A stretch of 64,000 nt of DNA from Leptodontidium sp. MPI-SDFR-AT-0119 (lineage: Eukaryota > Ascomycota > Leotiomycetes > Helotiales > Leptodontidiaceae): assembly GCA_020726505.1 (NCBI GenBank), contig JAHLEZ010000015.1, forward strand, positions 2,046,001 through 2,110,000, given 5' to 3'. Of the stretch, positions 13,279 through 25,073 are shown piece by piece; the stretch's first letter is position 1, and the number at the start of each line of letters is the position of its first letter. Both the position numbers and the translations under genes were made by a program. Under the pieces are notes generated by a model. That model was given only the letters and a program-made list of their open reading frames with translations. It did no database searches and had not been told where the DNA came from.

Positions 13279-16200
13279 TCAAATGAAAATTGCCAATTCT
13301 GGCCTGTGCATCTTCTCGTCATCCAGGTTTGGGTAATATGGAACCATCGCATCAGCAACCTGGACGTAAGTGGATCGGTAGATCTTCCAGTATGGTTCGC
13401 GGACCTTTCGTGCTGGATGCATCAGACCAGCGTAAATGTAATTCATGACAATTCCCGGCCCAACTGCCATTCTGATGGCCTCGATGGCCTCGATAATGCG
13501 ATCGATAACGTGAGGACTGGTTTCGAAAAGATTGGGCCACAACAAGTTGAGGAGATGGACCATTGCATCCTCACATCCAAGACCAACGACTCCAAGGGCA
13601 CAGCTCTTGACTACTGCTGCTGCAGTCTGACGGTGGACTTGATCACGGTCGATAAGGGCATCTTCAAGCAAAGGAGTTACGGCATAAACGTAATCCTTCG
13701 CCATTTCTCCAATATACTCGAAGAGGAAAGAAAGTGACTTCAAGACACCGTTCTGGACGTTCAATTCGGGTACTCGGTATTCATTCATCAACGCTGGGAG
13801 GACGGTGAAGGGCGCACAAGTCTCAGCCACAATACCAATGGCAACTGCCGTACACACTCGGGATTGACGTTCTTGTACACGAAGATTGTTGAGGAGCGTA
13901 GCCAGGACATCTTGAGGGCCAATTGCTTTGGCGATGAAACCGAAAGTGTTGTTGGCTGCTCGACGAATACCTTTCTTGTGAGCCTTGAGCATGTCAAGCA
14001 ACTCAAAGCAGATTCTCATCCACTCTCTTGCATTTACACTCTCGGGACCTCGGTCCGCAATACGACCGACCAAGTCCACACAGTTTTCTTGACACTTCTC
14101 GTGTCTGTTTCGAAGAATGGGCGTGAGACGAGGAAGCAGGTCCTTGATTGGAGGTTGCATTTGATTGATACCGACGACTGAAACGATAGATCGTAATGCA
14201 CCGAGGATAGATCCTAGGACCTCGGGGTACTCTTCACCGAGATATTCGTAAAGCACGACGCCCAGCTTGGCCATCAGAGCATCTTCGCCACATTGCTTCA
14301 TAACCATCGCGACTCGGGAGATCAAATCGGCAGCTTGTTGTCGGACAGTTGCGGATTTGTTGTTGAGTCGCCAAAGAATAGTACTGACGATTTGGGGAAG
14401 GTATGGTTTGCATCGGGTTCCGAGGGCATTGACAACGGTACCAAAACCATTCAGCATAACAATGTCCTCCACACTTTGCTCCTGGAATGAATGTAAGATA
14501 CCATCGATCAGTCGTTCTTCCAATCGCTCCCCGATATCCGCTGCTCCCAAGCTTGCGACAACCTTCTCAATTGTCTCCACAGTCATCTTCCGGTAAGCCT
14601 CACTTTCATCCTTGAGGTTGTTCACAATCCTCTCCACTATTTCACTAACACCAACCTTTTGTCCTAAGTCAACAGTTGTCTCCACAACTTGGCGGTAGTT
14701 GCGCTTGTCCATAGCCATTCGTCGAACCCAGAAGCATTTGAAAAACTCATCTAGCAGATTTTCCTTCAGATATCCTGCTGTGACACCATCCGTGCTAGCA
14801 CATTGAGAGACTACCTTGAGTACAACCTTCTTCATCTCCTCATCGGGGGAAGAGAATTCTCTCAGAAGAATCTCCAGAATCTGTCCGGTATAGTAGTTGG
14901 CGAACTCTTCATCCATAAGGGGGATAATGTACCCGACTGCTTTCAGGAACCCAGCGAGGCCTCTGCCCCTTTGTCGTCTAGAAATGAGTTAGAGTGATAC
15001 TTTGAATGTTGGTGATAGTAAGAAAGCTCTAGTCCAAGAAAGTCCAAAAAGATAGTCCAGTAAAGCCCTTTTAGTCGAGCTCGGGGCTCGACAAGGCAGC
15101 CTTGTGCCTGGTGGACTTGTTATGTCTGGTCAGATGCTCATTTTGGCCAGTGGCATAGTTGCAAAGGTAGCGGCGGTATGGTTTCTCGGGATCCGTCATG
15201 TCTCTGGCCTTGCTGAGGTGGGATGGAGTCATGTTATGCTCATCTAAGCGGTATTGGGAAACTTTCGAGATCTTGCAAATCTTGCAATAGTAGGTCTTTT
15301 TCTTCCTAATTCCGGCTTCCGAGGCTTTGTTGCGCTTGCGATTATTCTCTTTCTGCCGAATAGCTCGAGCTTCCAGCTGCTCAGCAGATAGCAGAAGTAT
15401 TCCAGTAAAAGGGTCACAGCAGCAGCAGCAGCAGATGCAGCAGACACATTGTTCCAGGTAATACAGGTCCAGAGACACGGAGGAGAATGGCGAAAACCGA
15501 ATTGAAGCCCAGCAGCAATAGAAGAAAATAGCCCCTGGAGAATTAACGAAGACTTGGATTATTGAACAGAAGAAAAGACGAGGGGGAATGACCAGGGAAA
15601 TGAATCCAAGATCAAACCCCTTCTTGGGCAAGTACCATCTAGTGTCCGGGTCCAGAAAGGGTAGGTCCTATCCAGTGTTGGAGGTGCCCAGGTCCAAAGA
15701 GCAAAAAACAAGAACATCCGGAAGCAGCAAAACAGAAAGAAATCATTTACTCACTTTGCGCCCGTCCACAGTGGATGCAGAATGTCCTCAAAGCTCTCAA
15801 TACCATAAGGACTGGCTGCTTCAGCCAGCGCTGCAATAGCCAAACTAGTAACCGTTCGAACTTTAGTCTGGTCATCGTTCAGACACCCACCAATGCAGTC
15901 GACAAGACCCTTGAGATGAGGAAGGACAGCACATCCCATCAGAATAGGGATTTGTTGAACAATCTTGACTCCGGTGTGTCTGGCCTGCCAAGATTTCTTA
16001 CTTCGACAGACGGCCCTCAAGAATGGAAGAAGAGCAGGGATGCCAAGAGCGGAAGCGACAACTGCGAATGCTCTTGCTGTGGTATTTCGGACGTACTCAT
16101 CAACGTGGTCGATATCTGGACGCATGGTACTGATCATGTGTGCTAAACCAGCGGCCTTACTGAGGTTGGAGATAATTTCCCGGCCTTCCACTCTGGCATA

Positions 16201-17739
16201 GTAATCCTGGTCAATGAGCAAAGGCTCGATAACAACCAAGATCTTGTGTACATAGGGTCGAACGAGCTCATCGAGCTTGTAGAGCACTCGATCAATGACC
16301 TTGACAAGCAAATGTCTCTCTTGATCTTCCAGAGTCTTTTCCATCAACAGAGGAAGAATTTGGTTGAAAAGGGGACCGGCGCCGAATTGGCGGGCGTTAT
16401 CAGTGAGTTGACGAAGGGCAGTTTTTCGCATCGGCGGAGTACCATTCTTGACTTTCAACAGTAGTCTCATGATCTTTCGCTCTTTCAATTCCTCCACACT
16501 CATCGTGTTCTCATCGCTTCCGTCTGTGAGTTTTCCGAAATAGGCCATATCCTCGGCTTTGAAGAATTGTAAATCGCCAACTCCGGGGATCTCATTTGGG
16601 AGCTGCTTGCCGCTTGTTCTTGCGCTGTCTGGATCCTGCATCATAAAACCTCCAAAGCCGGCGGAGCCCCCAGCTGGGGCAGGTGTAGCCATGAGCTTTT
16701 GTGCTGCAGTTCTGATGGGGGCATATCCAGGCGGAGGTTCGAGAACCTTGTATCCTTCACTGGGTAGCATCAAGTCCAATTCCTCGTCAGACAGCCAGGC
16801 ATTTCGCATCGATATGTCGGTTCCGAAAGCACTTGGCATGACAGGACCTCCCATCTGTGACGGGTGCATTGGAGTTACTAGTCCTTGGCTGCCAATTGGT
16901 GTTGCTGCGGGTGCTTGATCCCATCGAGAGCGTCTTCTTGGTGTATCGTCCACGGCTGCGCCTCCGATGCTTGGTGTCTGGTCCCATCTTGAACGCTTGG
17001 TCTTTGTTTCCTGGGGTTGGGTTGGGACATCTGTGGATTCCGAAGCAACATCCCATCGTTGCTTTCTCTTGCGACCCGCACTGACTACCTCTGTAGAACC
17101 TGCATCCTTATTCTCTTTGTCGCTTGGGGAGCCACTGTCATCCTTGGTCAGCGTAGCCTGGTGATGAACCACCTCCCCATTTGCAGCCTTCTCTTCGATT
17201 GCTCTCTGAACACGCTCCTCCTCTCTCTCCAAATCCCTTCGGGCCATGACATCGCGGTAGCTATCACCATCATCTGCGGCCCCAATCTGTCGGTTTGCCG
17301 CAAAAGGATCGGCTCTTGTTGGAGTAAGGACACGGTTGAAGCGCTTCTTCTGGTAGTCCGTCTCGCGATCAGCGATGCGTGCGCTCTTCTCTCGCCCAAG
17401 GAGGATGTCCTCTTCTTCAACCCCATTACCGTGGGCAAACTCATTCATCTGGTCCTTGGAAGCAGTGTATTGTCCAACAAGCCGCCTGCTGGTATCCTCC
17501 TCCATGTCCACATCATCGTCGCCATCCGTCACAGCAATGGAAGTGTTGTAGCCTGCAAATTTGTCGCCTCCATCACGGTCGTAAAGGGTAGTATCGAAGC
17601 TGTCCGTCAGGGAGGCCTTGGTGGAGACATCAGTTCGCTGATTAGATGGATCAAATGTCTTTGATCCCTTCTTACCAGCAGAAGCGGCGTTTCGCTCTGC
17701 CTGAAGCTTCCTAATCGTGTCGAAGTCGGCGTCAGACAT
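13279..17739 (-). CDS. HSH155: splicing factor SF3B1 / Hsh155 (U2 snRNP)
   Basis: Exons 15755-17739 and 13279-14977 give 1,227 residues; the single intron is 777 bp (GTGAGT...CTAG). The product is the large HEAT-repeat subunit of SF3b that holds the branch-site adenosine. The start [16 protein letters not shown] lies in a normal context. Residues 1-420 are disordered, with RWD/RWDQ motifs near 228, 251 and 272 (ULM-type ligands for UHM domains such as that of U2AF65). HEAT repeats follow from about residue 430 to the end, with near-universal stretches such as [21 protein letters not shown] and [13 protein letters not shown]. Length is close to the family norm (about 1,200-1,300). The intron falls just after the LWTGAK segment and contains a foreign zinc-finger frame, listed separately. 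OGG1 lies 552 bp upstream on the same strand. Identification is firm. Confidence 0.97.
15071..15631 (-). pseudogene. zinc-finger coding fossil or cryptic exon inside the SF3B1 intron
   Basis: An open frame of 186 codons lies wholly within the SF3B1 intron on the sense strand. It has no ATG before the domain (the first triplet is TTG), so it is not a normal gene as it stands. Its last about 95 residues look like a real protein: a basic helix, then a C-x2-C-x12-H-x5-H finger (C...C...DEHNMTPSH), then a second half-finger ending [13 protein letters not shown]. In the second unit the first Cys expected three residues before the remaining Cys is Arg (CGC; one transition from TGC). The paired U1-type fingers resemble small fungal zinc-finger families. 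Upstream, a Cys-rich run is encoded by a CTG/GCA trinucleotide repeat. It could be a gene fragment inserted in the intron, a nested gene whose first exon I cannot see, or an alternative exon. Confidence 0.5.
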
Positions 17740-18291
17740 GTTGACTTGCGATGGAGTTGCTGTTGCTCAAACGCGACGGGAGTTTGCGAGGAAATTTGAG
17801 GCGGCAATGGCCAAATCTAGTTGAGACTAGCGGTAGATGTCACGTGTCAGTGTAAGTTCCTTTCGGTACTTTGGTTTAGAACTGACCTGAGCTGGAGGTC
17901 GTCCTCGGCATGGTTGTTGCCCATTTAAAGACTTGACAGGGTCAAGAATTTCTCCTTCACATAGCTGCAGAAGTAAATTCGCCTGGAAATAGCGAGCAGA
18001 TATGACATTGCATCCACGGCATAAAAGATTTCTCTGGTGTACCAGGTCAAAAGAGGGGGGGCATGCTTTGTTCCACACTGCACTCAACTATGAATTCTAA
18101 ATAAGTCACAAGATCCATGTTCCTCGTTCCGATGTCCAGATTTACAAGACGGGACCTCAAAGGATCGGTTTTCAGAAACTAGTTCATACAAATTGCCGTT
18201 GTATATCCACAACCACAAAAGCAATTACATTCGGAGATTTCGTAGAGGTGCTAACATAATACACACAGATATACAATCATACAAAGGTCCA
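17740..18291. other. spacer between OGG1 and SF3B1
   Basis: This stretch should hold the OGG1 3' region and the SF3B1 promoter, both on the minus strand. I see no gene and no clear regulatory motif. Confidence 0.5.
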
Positions 18292-19619
18292 TCAGAGCTT
18301 GCGGCGTTTTGCCCTCTTCGACCTTAAAGTTTCAACCTTGACATCTTCCTTCTCATTGATAACTTCGTCCTTCACGTCGTCTATGACAAGTTCTCGCTTC
18401 ACTACAACCTTTGATTCCACCACACTTCCATCCTCTTTCTTGGTTATCACCTGGTCAACATCAACCTCGACTTTGGTGGTTAATCTCTCAGAGAACGTCT
18501 TTAGATCTGCGGCAAATAGAACCGAGTGAGCCCACCCTGCTTCCTTGCCCCAAAGCTGCCTGAAGTGATCTCCGACAGCATCGTACGTCGCTTTGGTGAG
18601 ACTTTTATGCTTGCCTTTGCCAAACTTGTAATCTCGCTGAGCTATCTGCCAGACGTGAGTATCCACAGGAACCGCCTCACCCCATCCAAGACCCATCAAG
18701 CAGACGCAATCAGCCACTTTCGGTCCAACGCCTTGGAGCTGAAGTAATTCCTCGTGCGCTCTTCGGTAACCTTCACTGCCTCCTTCCGGCAGTGGCTTTT
18801 GATCCGGGCTATCATCATAGGGTTCTGTATTGCACAAGCTCTCTAGCCAGTCTTCTGGCTTCTCTTTGGCAACCATCATTGCTGTTTTGGCAATGTATCC
18901 CGCTCGGTAGCCAAAGCCAAGTTCTCTTAAGCGTGACTCAACACCCGGGACGGCAAGAGCTGCTGGTGAAGGAAAGTCATGAATCGGCTGGTCATCGATA
19001 TGAGCTATCAACGGGCCATAATGCAAACACAAGTTGTTGACCTGCCATCCGTCAATTAAAATTCGGATTTCGAGTGCACTACGCACTTGGTACTTACCAT
19101 CTGCGATATTCTCACGATGTTGTTATTACTGCTACATATAAACCCTACAAGTGCTTCCCAGGCGTCTTGCTTCAATATGCGAACCCCAGTGAATTTTGGA
19201 GCTCGCTTCTTAAAGTTGGAATCCACCGAAGACCATTGCTCGTACAAAGCAGTCAGGTCAGGAGAGAGATTCAAGTAGTGCTTGAGCAAGTCCTCGGTTT
19301 GCTCGTCTTCAACAGGCAGCTCAGGAGAGGGCTTCACTGATGGAGGTAGGGCCAATGCATGCGAGAGACTGGGCCATGTAGTCTTGTAATGCAGATGTGT
19401 GGAGTCTTGCTTGAGGGAAAGTATTCGTCCCTGAAGGGCGCATGTCCTATCTGCAGTTAGCCCCTGAAGCAAACCCTCGAGATCCTGGGACGCCTACCAT
19501 TCATTGTCTCGGAGCTTCTTCCACCTGAAAGACTGCCCGCAACGTAGAGTTGTCTCTATACAGAGCTCTGCTAGGCTTACGGGCAGCTTGCGCCATTCAG
19601 ATACACGTATGCTCGCCAT
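18292..19619 (-). CDS. OGG1: 8-oxoguanine DNA glycosylase OGG1
   Basis: Exons 19498-19619, 19098-19446 and 18292-19041 give 406 residues; introns are 51 bp (donor GTAGGC, acceptor GATAG) and 56 bp (GTAAGT...GGCAG). The enzyme removes 8-oxoguanine opposite C and nicks the strand by beta-elimination. The N-terminal OGG domain carries CGQSFRW near residue 31-37, and FICSSNNNI precedes the HhH-GPD fold. The hairpin reads GVGPKVADC with the catalytic Lys near residue 265, and PVDTHVW supplies the catalytic Asp near residue 284. The C-terminal about 70 residues are charged and end KRAKRRKL, a likely nuclear signal. The first acceptor was chosen because the nearer AG would create a stop codon. It is divergent from the U2AF65 gene, 231 bp away. 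Confidence 0.95.
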
Positions 19620-19850
19620 TGTTGTTGAGATGTTGCAAGTTGAAGGCGTATTTTGAAAGTTGCCGTCAAGAGCCTCGCGAAGTGTGCAGGGATTATGGGA
19701 ACTAGCGTGAATCGAAATTCAGTCGGCTGGCATCGCAACTCCTCGACCAAAAAAATAGGCTCAACCCCAGAGCCTTGTCACAGCTCCCATTCGACCCAAC
19801 CCTTCTTCAATTCAACACAGTCGGTGGATATCAGGCTTTTAATTGCTACT
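19620..19850. promoter_or_regulatory. shared divergent promoter, OGG1 / U2AF65
   Basis: Only 231 bp separate the two start codons, so both promoters and 5' leaders must lie here or overlap the genes. I do not see a clear TATA box. Confidence 0.6.
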
Positions 19851-21842
19851 ATGAACGGCGACAACTATTCCTCAAGAGGCATGGCACCTTCATCGTCTTC
19901 AACAAAACCCAAACCAGATGGAGCTACTACTGACAAGCAAGCATCAACAGATTCTGGTCGGCATGGATCGTCCAGAGATTATCCTGTAAGCTCAGCCAAT
20001 CCATTTGTGAGTCAATAGCTGATTATTTCTAGTCGCGCGACGACCGACGAGGAGACCGAGGGGGAAATAGAGACAGACGCCGTTCTCGTTCGCCGCATGG
20101 CCATCGAGACCGGGATTCACGACCAGCTCGTCGCGATGGCGAGGTAGACTCCTACTCTACTGATCGCAACTACCGGGAGCGAGAGCGCGAGGATAGATAT
20201 TCTGGTCGGGACCGACGAGGAGGCGGGGAGAGAGGTGGAGAGCGAGGTGGGGATAGAGAATGGGACAGAGACCGAGGCTCTTCTAGACGCGACGCAAGAC
20301 GAGATGGTGAGGATAGACCGCCTCGGAGAGACAGAGACTTGTTTGAGGACAGAAGGGGAGGCGGAGGACGACGCGGGGGTAGAGGCGACCGTGATGGATT
20401 CGGTGGAGGACCTGATCGAGGAGACCGGCAAAAGAGCGCAAGCCCTCCTCCAAAGAAGAAGGAACCCACACCAGACTTGACAGATGTTGTCTCAATCTTA
20501 GAGCGCAAGAGGCGGTTGACTCAATGGGATATTAAGCCTCCTGGATACGAAAATGTTACTGCAGAGCAAGCAAAACTCTCTGGGATGTTCCCACTTCCAG
20601 GAGCCCCAAGACAACAACCAATGGACCCGAGCAAGCTACAAGCATTCATGTCCCAACCAAGTGGCTCAGTTACCAACGCAGCGCTCAAGCCTTCCAACTC
20701 TCGCCAAGCAAAGCGCCTCCTTGTTCACAATCTCCCTCCAACTGCCACTGAGGAAGTCATTGTCAACTTCTTCAACCTGCAGCTCAATGGTCTGAATGTA
20801 ATTGAGGGATCTGACCCTTGCATATCAGCCCAGATCTCAAAAGACAAGTCATTTGCCCTACTAGAGTTCAAGCAGACTCTTGATGCTACAGTGGCTCTGG
20901 CTCTGGATGGAATTACGATGGAAGATGAGCACATGAATGGGTCTGCTTCCAATGGCGATACGAAAGGGTTATCCATCCGTCGACCAAAGGATTATATTGT
21001 TCCTGCTGTCACAGATGAGGTCCCATATGAACTTGGCGTTATTTCGAACGTGGTTGTTGACACACAAAACAAGATCAGCATTTCCAGCATCCCGTTATAC
21101 CTTACAGATGAGCAAGTCACTGAGCTTCTTGTGTCATTTGGAGAGTTGAAGGCTTTTGTTCTTGTCAAAGATAACGGCACTGAAGAGTCTCGAGCAAGTA
21201 CCCCCTTGTAGTCCATTTTGAATTGCTACTAATCTTGCACAGGGAATTGCGTTCTGCGAATATGTCGATCCGTCAGCAACGGACATTGCAGTGGAGGGTC
21301 TCAATGGCATGGAACTTGGCGACAAGCATTTGAAGGTTCAAAGAGCCAGTATCGGGCATACGCAAGTTTCAGGTCTCGAAATGAGCGTGAACGCGATGTC
21401 TATGCTTGCTGGTACTACGTCCCAGGGCTTGGACGAAGGCCGAGTTCTACAACTGCTCAACATGGTCACCTCTGAAGAGCTCATTGACAACGAGGATTAC
21501 GAAGGTATGTAAATCTGTGACGCAAACACGCTGCGGTACTAACGGTGATACTAGAAATCTGCGAGGACGTCAAGGAAGAATGCGAGAAGTACGGCAAAGT
21601 TCTCGAAATGAAGATTCCAAGACCAACTGGTGGGAGCCGACAGTCCAATGGAGTTGGTAAGATCTTTGTCAAATTCGACACACCCGAGTCTGCAGGCAAA
21701 GCTCTCCGTACTTTGGCAGGTAGAAAGTTCGCAGATCGTACTGTTGTCACGACGTACTTCTCAGAGGTAAGCATCCCTGTTACCTTCTAAACGGGCGGTT
21801 ACTGACAGTTCCAAGGAAAATTTCGAGGTGTCCGCCTGGTAA
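19851..21842 (+). CDS. U2AF2: U2 snRNP auxiliary factor large subunit (U2AF65 / Prp2)
   Basis: Exons 19851-19985, 20033-21193, 21243-21504, 21555-21766 and 21816-21842 give 598 residues. The protein binds the polypyrimidine tract and brings U2 snRNP to the branch site. Residues about 46-180 are an Arg/Asp/Gly/Ser-rich RS-like domain. A conserved Trp in RRLTQWDIKPPG (near residue 210) matches the U2AF35-binding ligand. RRM1 starts near 272 (KRLLVHNLPP), RRM2 follows with SSIPLYLTDEQ and IAFCEYVD, and the C-terminal UHM has the R-x-F signature in GRKFADRTVVTTYF. The last exon codes only eight residues. Introns are 47-50 bp; the second (21194-21242) starts with GC. SF3B1, whose RWD motifs are the expected ligands of this UHM, is 2.1 kb away. 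Confidence 0.96.
21194..21242 (+). other. GC-AG intron in the U2AF65 gene
   Basis: The 49-bp intron has donor GCAAGT, branch site CTACTAAT and acceptor CACAG. The frame EES-R/GIAFCEY of the second RRM is restored only with this GC donor; the nearby GT (GTACCC) would shift the frame. Confidence 0.85.
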
Positions 21843-23126
21843 CCACATCCTGTGAAATAATACCTAACTATCTGAAGCTTGGAGGGTTGCATAATGCGGT
21901 GCTTGCCTAATTTCGAAGCTCTTCTCGATTCTAGCTTAGGAATACCGTTCTGTACTTTTAATATTGGCCATTTGGCAAACATTGGCAGTCATCGCGAAAA
22001 AGCACTGATATTTTTGCACCCAAAGTCAGACACTAATAATGCATTGAACCTACAAATATTGCTTCCGGCACTGGGACTATTCTGAGAACATGCTGACAGT
22101 ATAATTTGCTGAGCCTGCCGTCGGGGGTGGGGGTGGATGGATAAACTGGACGGTATAGGGAGGGGGCCTTATTGCTCTTTGACACTGAACGGTAGCTACT
22201 TCACAACTATTCCCACGATATATCGTCCAGTACATCAACATGACGGACCTTGGAGTACCGCATTGGAATGGGATTGATGACAACATACAGTGCATATGAA
22301 GCAAGATCATACCAAACGAAGCTGGACATTATGGGGGAGATGATTTATTTCACTTGCGGAGGCGTGGATCGCAGTGTAGGAGCAGTAGTTTTGGGCAAAG
22401 ATGTATGATTCTTTCGACGACTTGAATGAATGCATCTTCACAATTTAATAGCTTTATGACCTCCCTTCCCGACGTCTTCTCCCGAGAGCAAAAAAAAAAG
22501 ATGAGCAAATATCTACACTTCAGATTGTTAGCATTTCATTCATATGACACGTGAACTGTAAAAATCATAAGAATCGAGAACCATGTCAGAAGTCCGTTAC
22601 GATCATCGCCATCCCCGCAGGGGTGGCTCGATCAAGAGGTGCCAGATAGCAAAAGGAGTATCATCAGAGTATTCGATATAAGGAGTAGAGGTTGAACGTG
22701 AGAAAAGGGGGGTAGGTTCTCACATGGTTCTGGATTTTCTGGAAGCTGGTTGAGCTCGATTTTGAGGTGACAGTCTTGGGCAAGCTCCTCTGTCACTCCG
22801 AGACCGATAAAATGAGACATATGTCATCAAGATGGGACCCCGGGCAGGAATTGGTCCCATTCACATTGTTGCGCAGTTGCATTGTTGCAGATGTTGAAAG
22901 GAAGAGACTTGTTCAGCAAAATGGAGAATTTATTTATCTGGCCAGGCTAGACCAATTCGGACTAGCACAATTTTTTTTGCGGCCTGAGGCGGTCATGGAA
23001 TCCACCAAAAATCGCTTATGCTAGCGCCCACCCACGATATCTTCAATTCTCGAACCTCGAAAAGATTCAACGCCAAACGATCCCTCACCAATCCGACAAT
23101 CAACCTCTACAACCACCGCCAGCAAC
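21843..23126. other. 1.3-kb intergenic region between U2AF65 and RPS13
   Basis: It contains the U2AF65 3' region and the RPS13 promoter. The last 100 bases before the RPS13 start are C/T/A-rich. I see no gene here. Confidence 0.5.
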
Positions 23127-23848
23127 ATGGGTCGTCTTCACTCTAACGGAAAGGGCATATCGGCCTCCGCCATCCCCTACTCCCGCACACCTCCCTCGTG
23201 GTTGAAGACCACCCCCGAGCAAGTTGTCGATCAAATCTGCAAGCTCGCAAAGAAGGGTGCCACTCCATCGCAAATCGGTGTTGTTCTTCGTGACTCCCAC
23301 GGCATTGCCCAAGTCAAGGTCGTCACCGGTAAGCTTCAGAGCCTGCGAAATGGTGGCTGGAAGGTTATGCTAATTCCGGTTGTAGGAAACAAGATTCTCA
23401 GAATCCTCAAGTCAAATGGTACGGTCACAGCATCGCAATTCTGATCATTGTTGGGTCTGATCCCTCACTGGATGAAGCGCAAATCTCTACTGCCTCCGCT
23501 TGGTCTCTGACTGACGGAGTGAAATACCAACGAACAATACTACCCCTCCCCATTCATTGGCTAATTTGTCCCCATAGGCCTTGCCCCAGAGATCCCAGAG
23601 GACTTATACATGTTGATCAAGAAGGTGAGCAGCCCAGTGTTCTATAGCTTGGGGTCTTTACTAACTATGAAAAGGCTGTCGCCGTCCGCAAGCACCTCGA
23701 GCGCAACCGCAAGGACAAGGACTCCAAGTTCCGTCTCATTCTCATCGAGTCCCGTATCCACCGTCTCTCCCGGTACTACAAGACCGTCGGTGTCCTCCCA
23801 CCAACCTGGAGATACGAGAGCGCCACTGCCAGCACCATGGTCTCATAG
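23127..23848 (+). CDS. RPS13: 40S ribosomal protein S13 (uS15)
   Basis: Exons 23127-23328, 23386-23418, 23578-23624 and 23675-23848 give 151 residues, exactly the usual eukaryotic length. The protein binds 18S rRNA in the small subunit. The start [20 protein letters not shown] and the blocks [15 protein letters not shown] and [13 protein letters not shown] are near-invariant. The second exon is only 33 bp. Introns are 57, 159 and 50 bp; the middle one is about three times the local norm. The gene converges with SDC1 with 349 bp between stops. Confidence 0.98.
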
Positions 23849-24197
23849 ATGTGGAAACTGGTCGGGGTTTTGAAATTTGGCAAGGAGTTTGGGGTGTGGA
23901 CAATTGCATCAAGGGCTGATCCATCGTCAGTAGCCTAAGGGCATAGATACATATGAAGAATCAGATCTCAAAACACACTCCAGAAACTTTGTGCCAGACT
24001 CTCGTTCTTGAATTCTTTTGATTGCCGTGAACCTATCATGCGAACTATTTCCTCGACTTGCGCCAGAGCTTTGCCTTTCCCACCAGCCATCCATGTCTTC
24101 AACCCGGGTATTATGTGACAATTATAGATACGCATTGCGCTTAGTCTGCGGCCCAATCGGCTGCTCCTGCAAAGTAAAGTCGTTCGTAGTTAAAATT
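23849..24197. other. convergent 3' spacer, RPS13 / SDC1
   Basis: Two transcripts end here from opposite strands. No gene or clear terminator signal is visible. Confidence 0.5.
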
Positions 24198-24826
24198 TCA
24201 TGTCCCCTCGATTTCCTTCGACCTCTGCAGCAAGTATTCCCCCAGAGCGCGCAAGGGGTCTTTTGGTCTTGATAATTGTCAGCAGCGCCCATCTGCAGAT
24301 ACTAAGGAGGGTCTACAAATAGAGAGAGACATACTGTTCTTTGGCAAGAAGCTTCATTCCCTCCATCAAAGGCCCCGTAACCTTGCTATTGAGATATTGT
24401 CTAATCGGCGCACCGTGTGGGGGGGCTTCCTTGGGCATCGTAGGAGTAGGATCGGGGTGCTGGGAGGTAGCTCGAGATGTATTTTCGTTGCCATTGATGT
24501 TGCGCGAAGGGGGTACCGACTCTGGCAGGAATTGGACTGGGAACATTGGTTGCGCCGGGCAGAATTGCTGGAGACTACGTACTCATTAGCATTAGATGAG
24601 TATCTTGCAGACGGAATTGACTTGCAGCAGGCCGATCGGGAGTTGTATCGGTCATGACGACGTCTTTTGAGGAGTCTATAGCTTGCGCAGCAGGTGTTGT
24701 TGCAGTTGGTGGAGTTGCTGCTTGTTGTTGCATCGCGACTGAGAAGGCTTGTGCTGCTGGAGTGATGCTTGCAGGAGGCTGGTCTTGGTCCTGAGCACTT
24801 GCCTCTGGTGGGTTTAACGATGACAT
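24198..24826 (-). CDS. SDC1: COMPASS complex subunit Sdc1 (Dpy-30 domain)
   Basis: Exons 24626-24826, 24335-24567 and 24198-24267 give 167 residues. Dpy-30 proteins form a helical dimer that binds the Ash2/Bre2 tail in the histone H3K4 methyltransferase complex. The Dpy-30 motif occupies about residues 118-160: PIRQYLNSKVTGPLMEGMK then, across the second intron, KEQPKDPLRALGEYLL. The N-terminal 110 residues are Pro/Ala/Thr/Gln-rich and unstructured. I chose the ATG with CAACC before it; an in-frame ATG at 24892 would add 22 residues. The first intron is best read as GC-AG; a GT-AG alternative exists (donor GTACGT, acceptor CCCAG, 46 bp), which adds a few residues and loses QFCPAQ. FAN1 is divergent, 247 bp away. 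Confidence 0.9.
24568..24625 (-). other. probable GC-AG intron in the SDC1 gene
   Basis: The 58-bp intron has donor GCAAGT, branch-like TGCTAATGA 18-22 bases before the end, and acceptor CTCCAG. It keeps phase 0. The alternative GT-AG pair in the same segment has no comparable branch site, so GC-AG is preferred but not certain. Confidence 0.65.
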
Positions 24827-25073
24827 GGTTGAGGGGGAGGGTACTGTATTCTTTCCTTCTTTGTGATGTTGATATTCATTCACCTCTTGCATTCTATCAA
24901 GCCTCTACTCAAGGTACTGTAAACTGAAAATGCACGTGGTGTCGTGACTACGTCGAGTCCCGAGGTCGCGTCGGATGCCTACGAGGCAACGACGCGACCA
25001 ACTTGAAGGCTCTTCAATCCACTGACAGGCATCCTTCATCTCCATAGCCTGTGTCAGAATTCATAAGTCTACA
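24827..25073. promoter_or_regulatory. shared divergent promoter, SDC1 / FAN1
   Basis: A 247-bp gap between divergent start codons. It contains an inverted pair GTCGCGTCG / CGACGCGAC at about 24,965-24,998 that could form a hairpin or bind a dimeric factor. Confidence 0.55.

Noticed and set aside
20117..20508. Antisense Ser/Arg/Pro-rich frames across the U2AF65 RS region
   Set aside because: They are mirror images of the CGA/GAC-rich codons of the RS domain and have no features of their own.
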